From a virus, in the IMG/VR virus record IMGVR_UViG_3300044716_000140, positions 1 through 64,000 of that record: a DNA stretch of 64,000 nucleotides; one strand, given 5' to 3'. Below are positions 7,006 to 16,400 of the stretch, one piece after another (within the stretch, counting starts at the first letter, position 1; each line of letters starts with the position of its first letter). The position numbers and the translations under genes were made by a program. The notes below the pieces were generated by a model. The model saw only the letters and a program-made list of their open reading frames with translations, was not told where the DNA came from and did no database searches.

Positions 7006-8618
7006 GTCTAATCAAAGCAAACGCAGTCCAAGTAGGACAATCGCCAACAGCAACGCAGAACTTCACTCTGGCAGTGCCATCGTCACCAGACGGAACGATT
7101 AAGTTGGCAAGGGGAAATGCAGGCGCAACTACGCAGGATGTGTTGAGTGTAGATGCAAGTGGGAATATCAATGGTCTTGTTAAATCAACTGGAAGCAACA
7201 CTGCAAGGACGCTTGCTAATCGGTTTGCTGATGTAATTAATTTGAAAGATTTTGGAGCATCAATAAATGATGCGTCAATTACTGCGGCTATAGCTTATGC
7301 CATTTCGCAAAACAAAGTAATAGGAGTTGATGAATCAATTACTGTTAAAATTCCAACATCAGCAGCAACATTGCAAATTGCCATTGATAGGTTAACTCCA
7401 CTAACAAAACAAACAATAATTACACTTCAGATTCAATCTGGTCATTTATTAACTGCTGGATTATCTTTAGAAAATAAAGATTTTTCGCAATTTATCATAA
7501 CTTCAGTAGATGCGGAAGTTTCAGTCACATTTAATGGTGATGTTCTTTATGGGAAAAATTCAAAAATGCCAGTTCTTTCTTGTTTAATAAATGCAAATAC
7601 TCAAACAAGTGGGAATGGAGTTAGATTAGAAGGAAGTGAAATGTTTATTTCTCCATCTTGTGGAGTAAAAAATTGTTGGGGAGATGGTTTGAGTGCGTTA
7701 TATGGTTCAGTTGTATCAGCTAACAATACAATTTGGTCAGGGTCTGCTCGTAATGGGACAACATCATCTTGTATAACATCGTGGGCAAGCAGGATTAGTG
7801 CTGAAAATGCTAACTGTGAAAATTCTGGATATTATGGAGCGCAAGCGGCTCATGGTGGAGTTCTTTCATTTAGAAATGGAAATGCAAGTGGAGCTTATCG
7901 ACATGGAATTAGAGCAACAGATGCGGCTATTGTAGATGCGGATAATGCGATTGCAAATAATTGTGGTGCAGACTTGAGTGGGCTTAATGTTAATGCTTAT
8001 GAAGGTGGTATTGTTAATTTTGTAAATGGAACAGCAAATGGTAATTTAGCAACCTCTTCAGACTCCGCAGCTTTATTTGCATTTGGTGCTGGATCAGCTA
8101 TAAATGCAAGAGGGGCAACATCTACTGGAAATGCAAGATGTGGCGCACACGCAATTGGAGGTGGAATTATTAGATTGACTCCTGCAAATATTTCTGGAAC
8201 AATTCTAAATATAGAAGAAACAGATGGAGTTATATCGAGAGAACTTACAACATCAAGTCAATTATATCCATTAAATGGACTTTATATTCCAACAATAACA
8301 AATGTAACAAATGTTTCATCATCAACATCCAGTGAATCACAATGGATGAGGGTTGGAAGGGTTGTTACAGTTTCTGGCAATGTTGCAATAATTCCAACTT
8401 CAACTGGAAATACAGAAATTCAAGTTTCATTACCAATTCCAAGTAGTTTTACTTCAATACGGCAATGCGCGGGAGTTGCAGTTCCGTTAGCATATAATAC
8501 AAGTGGATATTGTTCTATAAATGGAGATACAACAAATTATAGGGCCGTTTTTAGAATGGTTTCATCTAATGGAACCTCTGTTGTTTTAAGTTATACATTT
8601 ACATATTACATAAGATGA
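7002..8618 (+). CDS. Tail fibre/spike with beta-helix-like body
   Basis: 538 aa. The N-terminal 70 residues carry an attachment region ending in SNTARTLANRFADVINLKDFGA, which is nearly the same as the equivalent part of the spike at 8815. The body is rich in short Gly/Asn/Ala turns (NGVRLEGSE, NGTANGNL, NARGATSTGNA) expected of right-handed parallel beta-helix spikes that bind or cut surface polysaccharide. The last 100 residues (SQWMRVGRVVTVSGNVAIIP) form a beta-sandwich-like tip. The start overlaps the previous stop. No catalytic residues can be assigned by eye. Confidence 0.72.
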   Translation: MSLIKANAVQVGQSPTATQNFTLAVPSSPDGTIKLARGNAGATTQDVLSVDASGNINGLVKSTGSNTARTLANRFADVINLKDFGASINDASITAAIAYAISQNKVIGVDESITVKIPTSAATLQIAIDRLTPLTKQTIITLQIQSGHLLTAGLSLENKDFSQFIITSVDAEVSVTFNGDVLYGKNSKMPVLSCLINANTQTSGNGVRLEGSEMFISPSCGVKNCWGDGLSALYGSVVSANNTIWSGSARNGTTSSCITSWASRISAENANCENSGYYGAQAAHGGVLSFRNGNASGAYRHGIRATDAAIVDADNAIANNCGADLSGLNVNAYEGGIVNFVNGTANGNLATSSDSAALFAFGAGSAINARGATSTGNARCGAHAIGGGIIRLTPANISGTILNIEETDGVISRELTTSSQLYPLNGLYIPTITNVTNVSSSTSSESQWMRVGRVVTVSGNVAIIPTSTGNTEIQVSLPIPSSFTSIRQCAGVAVPLAYNTSGYCSINGDTTNYRAVFRMVSSNGTSVVLSYTFTYYIR

Positions 8619-8818
8619 ACATAGAAAGCATAACATTTGATTCATTTAACAATGAAATTGTTGTAATGGATGAAAACGGAATAAACAAAAAATATAAAAA
8701 TTCAAATGAATATTTATTTGATTTTCCAAAAAGAGAATCAGATTGTATCGCTATGAACTGGCCATCCGACTTTCCAAGCAAGCATGACAAAACCGAAGAT
8801 TACGAAAAACAAACATGA
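8615..8818 (+). CDS. Small hypothetical protein between two spike genes
   Basis: 67 aa, overlapping both neighbours by ATGA. It is short, with many Asn, Glu, Asp and Lys residues, and ends in a charged tail. The placing between two fibre genes is typical of small fibre-assembly or chaperone proteins, but no family motif is recognised. A role in spike folding is a guess from position. Confidence 0.5.
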   Translation: MNIESITFDSFNNEIVVMDENGINKKYKNSNEYLFDFPKRESDCIAMNWPSDFPSKHDKTEDYEKQT

Positions 8819-10905
8819 GCGCAAACATTAAAGCATCGGTAGACGGAACACAGGCAATCATCGGCGTAGGAGGCGTTGACCAGATGACAGTCAGCAACGC
8901 TGGCGTAGTGACGGCAAACAACTTTGTAGGGCTGAATAGCTCCAGCGTGACAGCAACTGGATCGACTACAGCAAGGACATTGGCTAATCGTTTTGCTGAT
9001 ACAATAAACATAATGGATTTCGGAGTGGTTGGTGATTACAATCCAGTAACTGGAATTGGAACTGATGATACTAATAACATTAAATCTGCTATTCAATATT
9101 GTTCTACAAATAAAAAACGACTGTATATTCCGGGCGGAAAAACATATTTAATGACAGAAATAGCAATCAACGCTCCTTATTATGTTGATATGTTTAGCGA
9201 TCCCGCTAATCGAGCTGTGTTTAAAACCACACTTGCGGCGGCACAAGCAAACGCAAGACAGTTTGAATTTTTAGATTTAACTGACCAAATATCGGGCAGG
9301 TCTATTACTCAAAACATAATTCCAAATCAAAGAAAAATATACTTAAATAGCGTTTCTTTGTTGACAGAAGGAATGATTATCCGAATTACAAGCAATGTGT
9401 TATGGCCTTATGACAATAGAGGTTCTGCCTGCAAAGGAGAAATACATTTAATTACTGAAGTTGATAGCGTTAATAATTCAGTAACTATTGAGGACAGCAC
9501 AAGAGATACTTATCTTTTAACTGATACTATAACTGTAGCAGCTTGGCAACCAAATAAATTTGCTATTGAAAATTTGGAATTTGAAATTCCAGAAGTCAAT
9601 CCTACTCCTACTGGAGACACGGGGGGAGTATTGTTTGATAAAACTTACAACGCTTTAATCCTCAATTGTAAAGTTAGTGGCATTAACAACTATGGTTTTA
9701 CTAATAGATTTTGTGTAAACACTAGCTATCAAAAAATTCAATGTGCAAAAACACAAGATACAAGCACTGGATACGGGATTGTTGACAGAACAAGTCTTGG
9801 CACACACATTACGGACTTAACTTCGTACAGACTTCGTGCGGCGTATGATTCCTCCAACACAGGGGTTCACGGCCCTAATCGGGACGCTGTTGTTGATGGT
9901 TTTGTAATTCGTGGAGGAGGAGTCTATTACCCTGATGGAGTAACTACCGCTAACAGAGGTCTAGGGATGCACGGCCCTAGCGAAAATGTGCAATTTATTA
10001 ACGGATACATTAGTGATGTATCAAATGGCATAAGAGTTAGAGGTAAAAATACATTTATCCGTAATATTACTTTTTCTGGCTTAATGATTACAGGGGTTGC
10101 TTGCAGTCACGGCACTTTAATGACAATTTCAGACTGTGCATATGATTCAGTAAATTATCCTAATAAAAATATTGTTATCCCTACTGGGGTTGTTCCTCAA
10201 TCTAGGTTGACTGATTTTATTAATTTTGGTATTAGTGATAACCCAGATAATAATTGGAATTTTACGCTCCCCGTTATGGTTCATAACAACATTATTGCAG
10301 GATTAAAACAATCTGTTGTTAATATTGTATCTCCCGGAGAAGTTAGTAATTTATTTTTAAATAATAATATTATTCAAGCCACTCCTGATGCTGGAATTAC
10401 AACTTTAGTTTTTTACAGTTCATCTTCAAATAGAGCTGTATATAATAGCACTTGCATAGGAAATCAATTATCTGCGTTAAGTGGTGATATTGCACTAGTT
10501 GATCAAGGAGCTTCAAGGGTTTTACTTGGATACTCGGCAACGGCTGCGATAAAAGAAAGGGCGGTAGCCATTGACAACAGATCATGGCTTATTCGTTTAG
10601 ATAACGACACAGTGGGTAAAATTAGAACTGGCGCATCTGACCCAGAACAAGAAAGGTTAAATTTTATTCTTGCTGGCGATGCTGGGGGAACTAAATCTTT
10701 TCTGCTAACTAAAGAAAGCACAAGCAAAACAGATTGGTATGGAACTTCATTCCCAACATTAACAACAACAGCTACACCTGACACACTAAACGGAACAACT
10801 GGTACAGACGGGCTTGTAACTATTGGGGTTATGAATAATGGCGATTTCTATATTCAAGACAGACAAAGCACAAGTAGAACATGGCGGGTTACGCTTTTAG
10901 CATAA
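8815..10905 (+). CDS. Tail spike (pectate-lyase-like beta-helix)
   Basis: 696 aa. Residues 1-70 form the attachment region (ASVDGTQAIIGVGGVDQMTV, then GSTTARTLANRFADTINIMD) shared with the upstream spike. Then comes the start of a pectate-lyase-3-like fold: DFGVVGDYNPVTGIGTDDT with NIKSAIQYC and RLYIPGGKTYLM, the usual opening of phage depolymerase spikes. Further repeats (ALILNCKVSGINNYGF, NGIRVRGKNTFIRNITFSG) fit a right-handed beta-helix. The C-terminal 100 residues form a separate domain. I infer a receptor-binding spike, possibly an enzyme acting on capsule or lipopolysaccharide. Confidence 0.8.
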   Translation: MSANIKASVDGTQAIIGVGGVDQMTVSNAGVVTANNFVGLNSSSVTATGSTTARTLANRFADTINIMDFGVVGDYNPVTGIGTDDTNNIKSAIQYCSTNKKRLYIPGGKTYLMTEIAINAPYYVDMFSDPANRAVFKTTLAAAQANARQFEFLDLTDQISGRSITQNIIPNQRKIYLNSVSLLTEGMIIRITSNVLWPYDNRGSACKGEIHLITEVDSVNNSVTIEDSTRDTYLLTDTITVAAWQPNKFAIENLEFEIPEVNPTPTGDTGGVLFDKTYNALILNCKVSGINNYGFTNRFCVNTSYQKIQCAKTQDTSTGYGIVDRTSLGTHITDLTSYRLRAAYDSSNTGVHGPNRDAVVDGFVIRGGGVYYPDGVTTANRGLGMHGPSENVQFINGYISDVSNGIRVRGKNTFIRNITFSGLMITGVACSHGTLMTISDCAYDSVNYPNKNIVIPTGVVPQSRLTDFINFGISDNPDNNWNFTLPVMVHNNIIAGLKQSVVNIVSPGEVSNLFLNNNIIQATPDAGITTLVFYSSSSNRAVYNSTCIGNQLSALSGDIALVDQGASRVLLGYSATAAIKERAVAIDNRSWLIRLDNDTVGKIRTGASDPEQERLNFILAGDAGGTKSFLLTKESTSKTDWYGTSFPTLTTTATPDTLNGTTGTDGLVTIGVMNNGDFYIQDRQSTSRTWRVTLLA

Positions 10906-10918
10906 GCTAATTAAAAAA

Positions 10919-11779
10919 ATGAACAATTCTACATTTACCATTGAAGGAATTAATAAAAATAATCAAGTAATAGATGGAAATGGTAAAGTATTGAGTGGTA
11001 AAGATTGTTTGCTTGTAAAATCAATTCAAGAAAATGGCAAATGGCTTGCTCCAGAAAACATAACAATAAAAAATTTTGTTGTTAAAGGTTCAGTTAGAAT
11101 TATTGGAATCGGTATAAATGGAGAAGGAGAATTGGTTAGAGAATCTTCTAAAAACAAAAATCACATAGAGTATTCCCAATCTGTAGCTCCAAAGAATATT
11201 GTTTTTGATAACATAAAAATAGAAGCAAATAAAAGAACTCCATTTTATGTTGCTCCGGGTTGCACAAAAATCACTCTTCAAAACAGTGAACTTACTGGAT
11301 TGGCAGAGTCTGTTGCGGTATATCTTGATTGTGAGTCAGCACACAATACGATTCAGAATAATATTTTTAAAACTAAAACCAAAAGAGAAGCAATTGCAAT
11401 CGATGGTTCCGCTTACAATATTATCCAGAACAATACATTTGAATTTTTAGATTTTGGAGGAATATATCTTTATAGAAATTTAGGGGAAGGCGGAACGATT
11501 AGGCATCAGACTCCTAGTTTTAATAAAATTCTGAATAATACTTTTAAGTATAACAATGCGATTTCAGATAAACTTAATCAGATTATTCATCCCGCCATTT
11601 GGATGGGTTCAAGGTCAAAATTTATTAAATATTTTTATATGTCTGGTAAAAAATTCAAAGACCGAGATACAAGCAAACCATTTGGATCAAGTAAAAATCC
11701 AAATGATCTTTCATCAAATAATATCGTTAAAGGAAATAAACCTAAAAATATTATTGTAAGAGATTGGCAGGTTAAATAA
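10919..11779 (+). CDS. Beta-helix repeat protein, probable spike or polysaccharide-active fibre
   Basis: 286 aa, AT-rich gene. Repeats such as ENITIKNFVVKG, KNIVFDNIKIEA, TKITLQNSELTG, HNTIQNNIFKT, YNIIQNNTFEF and FNKILNNTFKY are the rungs of a right-handed parallel beta-helix. It has no attachment region like the two upstream spikes, so it may be a loose enzyme or need a partner. The base composition is clearly more AT-rich than the head genes, which hints at recent transfer. The substrate is unknown. Confidence 0.65.
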   Translation: MNNSTFTIEGINKNNQVIDGNGKVLSGKDCLLVKSIQENGKWLAPENITIKNFVVKGSVRIIGIGINGEGELVRESSKNKNHIEYSQSVAPKNIVFDNIKIEANKRTPFYVAPGCTKITLQNSELTGLAESVAVYLDCESAHNTIQNNIFKTKTKREAIAIDGSAYNIIQNNTFEFLDFGGIYLYRNLGEGGTIRHQTPSFNKILNNTFKYNNAISDKLNQIIHPAIWMGSRSKFIKYFYMSGKKFKDRDTSKPFGSSKNPNDLSSNNIVKGNKPKNIIVRDWQVK

Positions 11780-11786
11780 TAAAAAC

Positions 11787-11817
11787 TTGACAATACTCTA
11801 TGTAATAGCAATATTCT
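11787..11817 (+). promoter_or_regulatory. Candidate sigma70-type promoter before the S74 fibre gene
   Basis: A perfect TTGACA lies at 11787-11792, with AATATT 17 bases later or TATTCT 19 bases later as the weak -10. It is in a 110-base gap that follows the beta-helix gene, one of few gaps in this region. The -10 match is only 4 of 6, so this is a candidate. Confidence 0.35.
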
Positions 11818-11827
11818 TACAAATACT

Positions 11828-11887
11828 ATGAGCCTCTACACACCTTGCGACTCGGAATTTCCGTTGTTGTGTGAACCACTAAAATAA
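11828..11887 (+). CDS. 19-codon ORF, possible leader peptide or relic
   Basis: An ATG...TAA frame giving a 19-aa peptide with two Cys (TPCDSEF and LLCEP). It lies between the candidate promoter and the S74 fibre, two bases before the latter's ATG. It could be a leader peptide, the decayed N-terminus of a larger virion protein, or chance. Confidence 0.25.
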   Translation: MSLYTPCDSEFPLLCEPLK

Positions 11888-11889
11888 TT

Positions 11890-12669
11890 ATGCCACTAAC
11901 AAAAGCAACAACTAATATCATTAATCTTAATAAAGATACTGATGTAAACGAAGTCACTATAGGAAAAGGTGGTGGCAATTTATCTTCAAACACTGCCCTT
12001 GGTAGAGATTCGCTTCGTGAAAACATAACTGGAGCAAACAATACCGCAGTTGGAGTAGCAGCACTTGTCTTCAACGAATCTGGATCAGAAAACACATCGG
12101 TTGGAGTGTCATCGCTTCGTGAAAACATAACTGGAACAAATAATTCAGCATTTGGAAGAAGTGCGCTACGAAACAATACTGGAGATTTTAATACAGCAAT
12201 TGGACATAAAGCTGGCGAGGTAAATACAAGTGGCACAAATAATGTATTTATTGGTTCAGAGTCTTCTGGAACTGCTGGCAATGTTTCTAATCAAGTTAAT
12301 ATTTATAATGGTAGCGTAACTGCAAGATTTACTGGAGCGGCATCAGGATGGACTTTTACTTCTGACGAACGAGATAAGAAAAACATTGAAGATTTGACTA
12401 TTGGCCTTGATTTTATTAACCAATTGAAAGCTCGTAAATTTGCATGGGATATGAGAAATTCCGATGTAGATAAAGGCAAAGAAGCATCTGGATTTATTGC
12501 TCAAGAAATTCTTCAAGTTGTTAATGTTAGCAACGCTAAATATACAAATCTTGTAGATGAAAGCAATTCAGAACAATACACACTTACTATTACTAATTTA
12601 ATTCCTATTCTTGTTAAAGCAGTTCAGCAACTCTCAGCTAAAGTGGCTGAATTGGAAGCTAAAATTTAA
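11890..12669 (+). CDS. Trimeric fibre with S74 intramolecular chaperone domain
   Basis: 259 aa. Residues 35-130 carry YadA-head-like repeats of the form NTA.G...L..N..G..N (NTALGRDSLRENITGANNTA, SAFGRSALRNNTGDFNTAIG), which build a trimeric stalk. From about residue 155 comes the endosialidase-type chaperone domain: FTSDERDKKNIEDL with the Ser/Lys pair needed for self-cleavage (SDxRxK), GLDFINQLKARKFAW, and a C-terminal coiled coil (VKAVQQLSAKVAELEAKI). Such domains fold the trimer and are then cut off. The gene has its own candidate promoter upstream. Confidence 0.85.
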   Translation: MPLTKATTNIINLNKDTDVNEVTIGKGGGNLSSNTALGRDSLRENITGANNTAVGVAALVFNESGSENTSVGVSSLRENITGTNNSAFGRSALRNNTGDFNTAIGHKAGEVNTSGTNNVFIGSESSGTAGNVSNQVNIYNGSVTARFTGAASGWTFTSDERDKKNIEDLTIGLDFINQLKARKFAWDMRNSDVDKGKEASGFIAQEILQVVNVSNAKYTNLVDESNSEQYTLTITNLIPILVKAVQQLSAKVAELEAKI

Positions 12670-12676
12670 TAAAATT

Positions 12677-13093
12677 ATGCCATACACTAATAAAAAAGCC
12701 GATCTTCCAGAGGGTTTTATTGACCTTGGAGAAAAAGTTCAATCAATGGAAATAAAGCCAGCAATGGAGATGGAGAAATCTGAGTCTATTCACTATCCTT
12801 CTCTTTACTTTGATAACGCTGAAGGATTGAGCAAGCTGCCTAAAGAAGGAACTGCGATGATTCACTTCAAAAAAGTCATGGAGAAAAAAGAAACCATGAT
12901 GCGTGATGGTAAGGAAGTAAAGCGTCACTGCGTTGAGCTTCAGATTTGCGGAATTAAGCCAGAATCAGTTTCTGAAACAACCTCGACCGATGAAGAAAAA
13001 GAAGATGATGAAGACGCTATTGAAATGGGCTTGAAAGCTGCCGCTGGCGAAGCTGAATCCGAAGACAAATACGAAACCGAAGAAGAAGATTAA
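12677..13093 (+). CDS. Small acidic virion-associated protein
   Basis: 138 aa. The first 85 residues are folded-looking (HYPSLYFDNAEGLSKLPKEG, AMIHFKKVMEKKE, CVELQICGIKP); the last 40 are almost all Glu/Asp/Lys. The YPSLYF...LP.EG.A.I.F..V pattern recurs in small proteins of phage structural modules, some of which have been described as capsid-decorating or stapling proteins; I am not certain of that match. An in-frame start at 12611 lies inside the S74 gene, so the ATG at 12677 is used. Confidence 0.55.
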   Translation: MPYTNKKADLPEGFIDLGEKVQSMEIKPAMEMEKSESIHYPSLYFDNAEGLSKLPKEGTAMIHFKKVMEKKETMMRDGKEVKRHCVELQICGIKPESVSETTSTDEEKEDDEDAIEMGLKAAAGEAESEDKYETEEED

Positions 13094-13098
13094 AATTT

Positions 13099-13419
13099 AT
13101 GCCTCCAAAAAACGAGCTTCCAACTGAAGCACCAACACCAACAACAGACGCGATGCCGGGTGAAATGGCCGCACCAACTCCTGACATGGCTCCCGCTGGT
13201 GGTCAAGTGATGGTTGAAATGCCATCTGACGCATTTGATGCCATCTACACGCTTGTTACGCAACTCGCAAGTGGACTTGAAACTCTCAAGTCAGATGTTG
13301 ACGCTCAAAAGGGTGGCGCAATGCCTCCAGAGGGCGAGATGATGCCTCCAGAAGCTGCTGCAATGGGTGCTGATGAAGAGTTTCTGAATTCTCTTGCACA
13401 AGAAGGTTCCATGCGCTAA
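13099..13419 (+). CDS. Pro/Met-rich small structural-module protein
   Basis: 106 aa, low complexity at both ends (APTPTTDAMPGEMAAPTPDM; PPEGEMMPPEAAAMG) with a short helical middle (AFDAIYTLVTQLASGLETLK). It lies in the virion module just before the large connector-like gene. No family is recognised. The Pro/Met-rich flexible ends would fit a protein bound to the inside of the particle. Confidence 0.5.
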   Translation: MPPKNELPTEAPTPTTDAMPGEMAAPTPDMAPAGGQVMVEMPSDAFDAIYTLVTQLASGLETLKSDVDAQKGGAMPPEGEMMPPEAAAMGADEEFLNSLAQEGSMR

Positions 13420-13428
13420 TTTCGCGCC

Positions 13429-16400
13429 ATGTTTGTCTCGGAAATCTTCGATGAATGCGCTGAAATTTTAGGATCAACAGATACCAAGAAGGTATTTCGT
13501 AAAATTCAGCAGGCAGTCCAGACCTTGATGGAATCTGGACACTGGACGCACACCACAGCGGAAATTGATGTCTGCACTGGATGGGATCGTTGCAGTCTTG
13601 CATTGCCTCGCGGAATTGATGTGCCTCTTGCTGTCAACATTGATGGTTCTCCGACATACTTCCGCAATCGTTTGTTCCAATACCATGTGAACAAGGGTGG
13701 AGTCTACAATTCCGTTGAGTGGGCATGGGATGATCGAGGCTATGTAGCAACGCTGATGGACATCATTCAGCCTTCACAACTTGTTGCGGTGGCTGAAAGC
13801 AATAATGATGTTGGCAAGAAAATTCGCGTTCTTGGCATTGATCAAAACAATCGCAATCTTCGCTCGCAGATGCCAAACGGAATGGGAGTGGATGGTCTTC
13901 TCATTCCGATTCACTCGCAACAAGATTTTCAGTATGGCACGATTGCGCCTGATGACGCAACGATTGCAACCCGCAATGTTGCCATTGATCCTATCACGGA
14001 TTTTACAACAACAACTCCGCATGGCTTGACATCTGGTCAAGGAATATCTGCGAGGGTTCTTACAGGCACAATTCCAGTTCCGCTCAATGATGGTCAAACA
14101 TATTATGTTGGAGTTATTGACGCAGTTACAGTCCAGCTTTTCAGCGATTCGCTAAACGCTGAAGCATTGCAATACCCAATCGCGCTTTCAAGCATAGTTG
14201 GATTTGGAACAATGCAATTACGCGATCAGCGTAATGCTCAAGTGGTAACTTCGCTGGAATTTGCATCTGCTCCATCGTTTGCAATTGACTCGCCTAACGA
14301 GGTTGTTTTTCCAACATTGCCGCTTCCTGCGCCATTAGAACAAAAGAAAACATACTTTGCACAACCGATAGATTCGACGCATTTAAACATCTTTAGTTCA
14401 CTTTCTGACGCGAAGAGTAATAGCAATCCGATCTACACAACAGGTTCAATGTCACCAATCGACATTGACATCCGCAAACCAATTGTTCCAGAAACAAAAC
14501 TTGTTTTTAATGTAAAGCATTATTTTAATGACGGAGATCAGGTTCAAGCGACAACCAGTGGCGGAACATTGCCTCAACCATTAATTGAAAATCAAAATTA
14601 TTTTGTAAATGTAATTAATGACACTTCAGTTTCTCTTCACGAAAATCAAGCTGATGCAATTGCGTCAACATCAACAAATTTTGTAAACCCAATTAAAATT
14701 ACAACTGCTGGAGTAGGAACAAATTCTCTTGTAAAATTACTTCAAGCAACAGCAAAATCTGGTAAGGAAAATCAAATTACCGCTACAGGATTAAACATAT
14801 CTACCCCATCAGGAATCGGAGCTGATTTTGATGCGGTTGTAGTTGGGGCTGTAACCTCTACAAGAGTTGTATTTCAAGGAAGCGGATATGTTTCAGACCC
14901 TAATATTACATTTTCTGCTCCTCCAACTCCGCCAATAACAAGTCCGTTATCTGGACAACAAAAAACAGCAACAGGATATGCTATAAGAGATACAGTAAAT
15001 AACAAATTAATAAATATTGTAATTACAGACCCCGGATTTGGATATATTACTGCTCCAACAATTACAATTGACCAACCAACTCAACAAGCATTGGAAGTAA
15101 CATCAATAACAAAAGTTGGAGCAAATAAAACAATATCTGCTGGTAATCTTACTGGTTCTGGAACTACTGCAACTTGCATTGAAATTAATCATGGATATGC
15201 AGATAATCAAGTTGTTACAATAAGTGGAGCGTCACCATCTTATTACAATGGGACATTTACTATAAATAGAATAGATGATGATACATTTACATATACAACT
15301 CTTTCAACAATAACAGTAAGTCCAGCAACTGGGACAATTATATCTACGGCATATACTGGAACAATAGCAACTGCAACAACAAATGAAACTCATGGGTATA
15401 TTGCTGGAGATAAAGTAATAATAGATGGAGCTTCACCATCTGGATTTAACGGAACAAAAACAATTATTTCTGTAAATGCAGGAGCAAAAACTTTTACATA
15501 CGCTGTATCTTCATTGCTTGGTAGTCCAGCAGGTGGCGTAGACATAACTTCTCAAAAACTATCTGGCTCTCAAGCTACAGCAACAGCAATAATTACAACA
15601 TCTTTTTTATCTCATTTTACTCAAATTTCTGGAGGTTCTGGATATACAGAAGAACCTCAAATTAAAATAACAGGAGGTTCTGGAAACGGAGCAACTGCAA
15701 CCGCAAATGTTAGCGGAGGGGTTGTTACAAGTTTGAATGTAATTACTTCTGGAAGCGGATATACTACAATTCCAGATGTAGAAATAACTCCTTCTACTGG
15801 TGTATTTGTAAATTTTTCTTCAACTGGAGCATTGCCTTCGCCATTAATATCAGGCACTGCATATAGGGCTGAATCTCCAGACAATATTAATAAAACATTT
15901 ACAGTTCAAAACACAGATTTTAGCGATGTAAACATTACTTCTGCTGGAACTGGAACATTTTATGTTGTTCTTTCACGATCATTTGGAGTTGATTTTACAA
16001 ATAATTGGCTTGGAGATTTTACAAGTCTTATAAATCAAGAAATTCCAGTTAGTTCAATCATAAAAACAACTTTAACAACAGCAGAAGTAACAACATCAAT
16101 ACCGCATGGGCTATCAACAAATGATGTTGTTTATATTAATGGAGTAACAAATCAAAATAATTACAATGGATTAAAACAAATAACAATTGTAAATCCAACA
16201 AAATTTACTTACGATATTGAAGCACTAACAATAAGTCCTGCTGTTGGTGTTAATATAACCGCACTGTTATTAACTAAAATTTATTTTGGAACAGATTATA
16301 TTCTTCCAACAACATCTCCATCAATTGATAATGGTGTAACTCCGTTTTATTTGAGTGCCGTATCAAATACGCTTGCAAAAGTATACGCAAATATTGGTTC

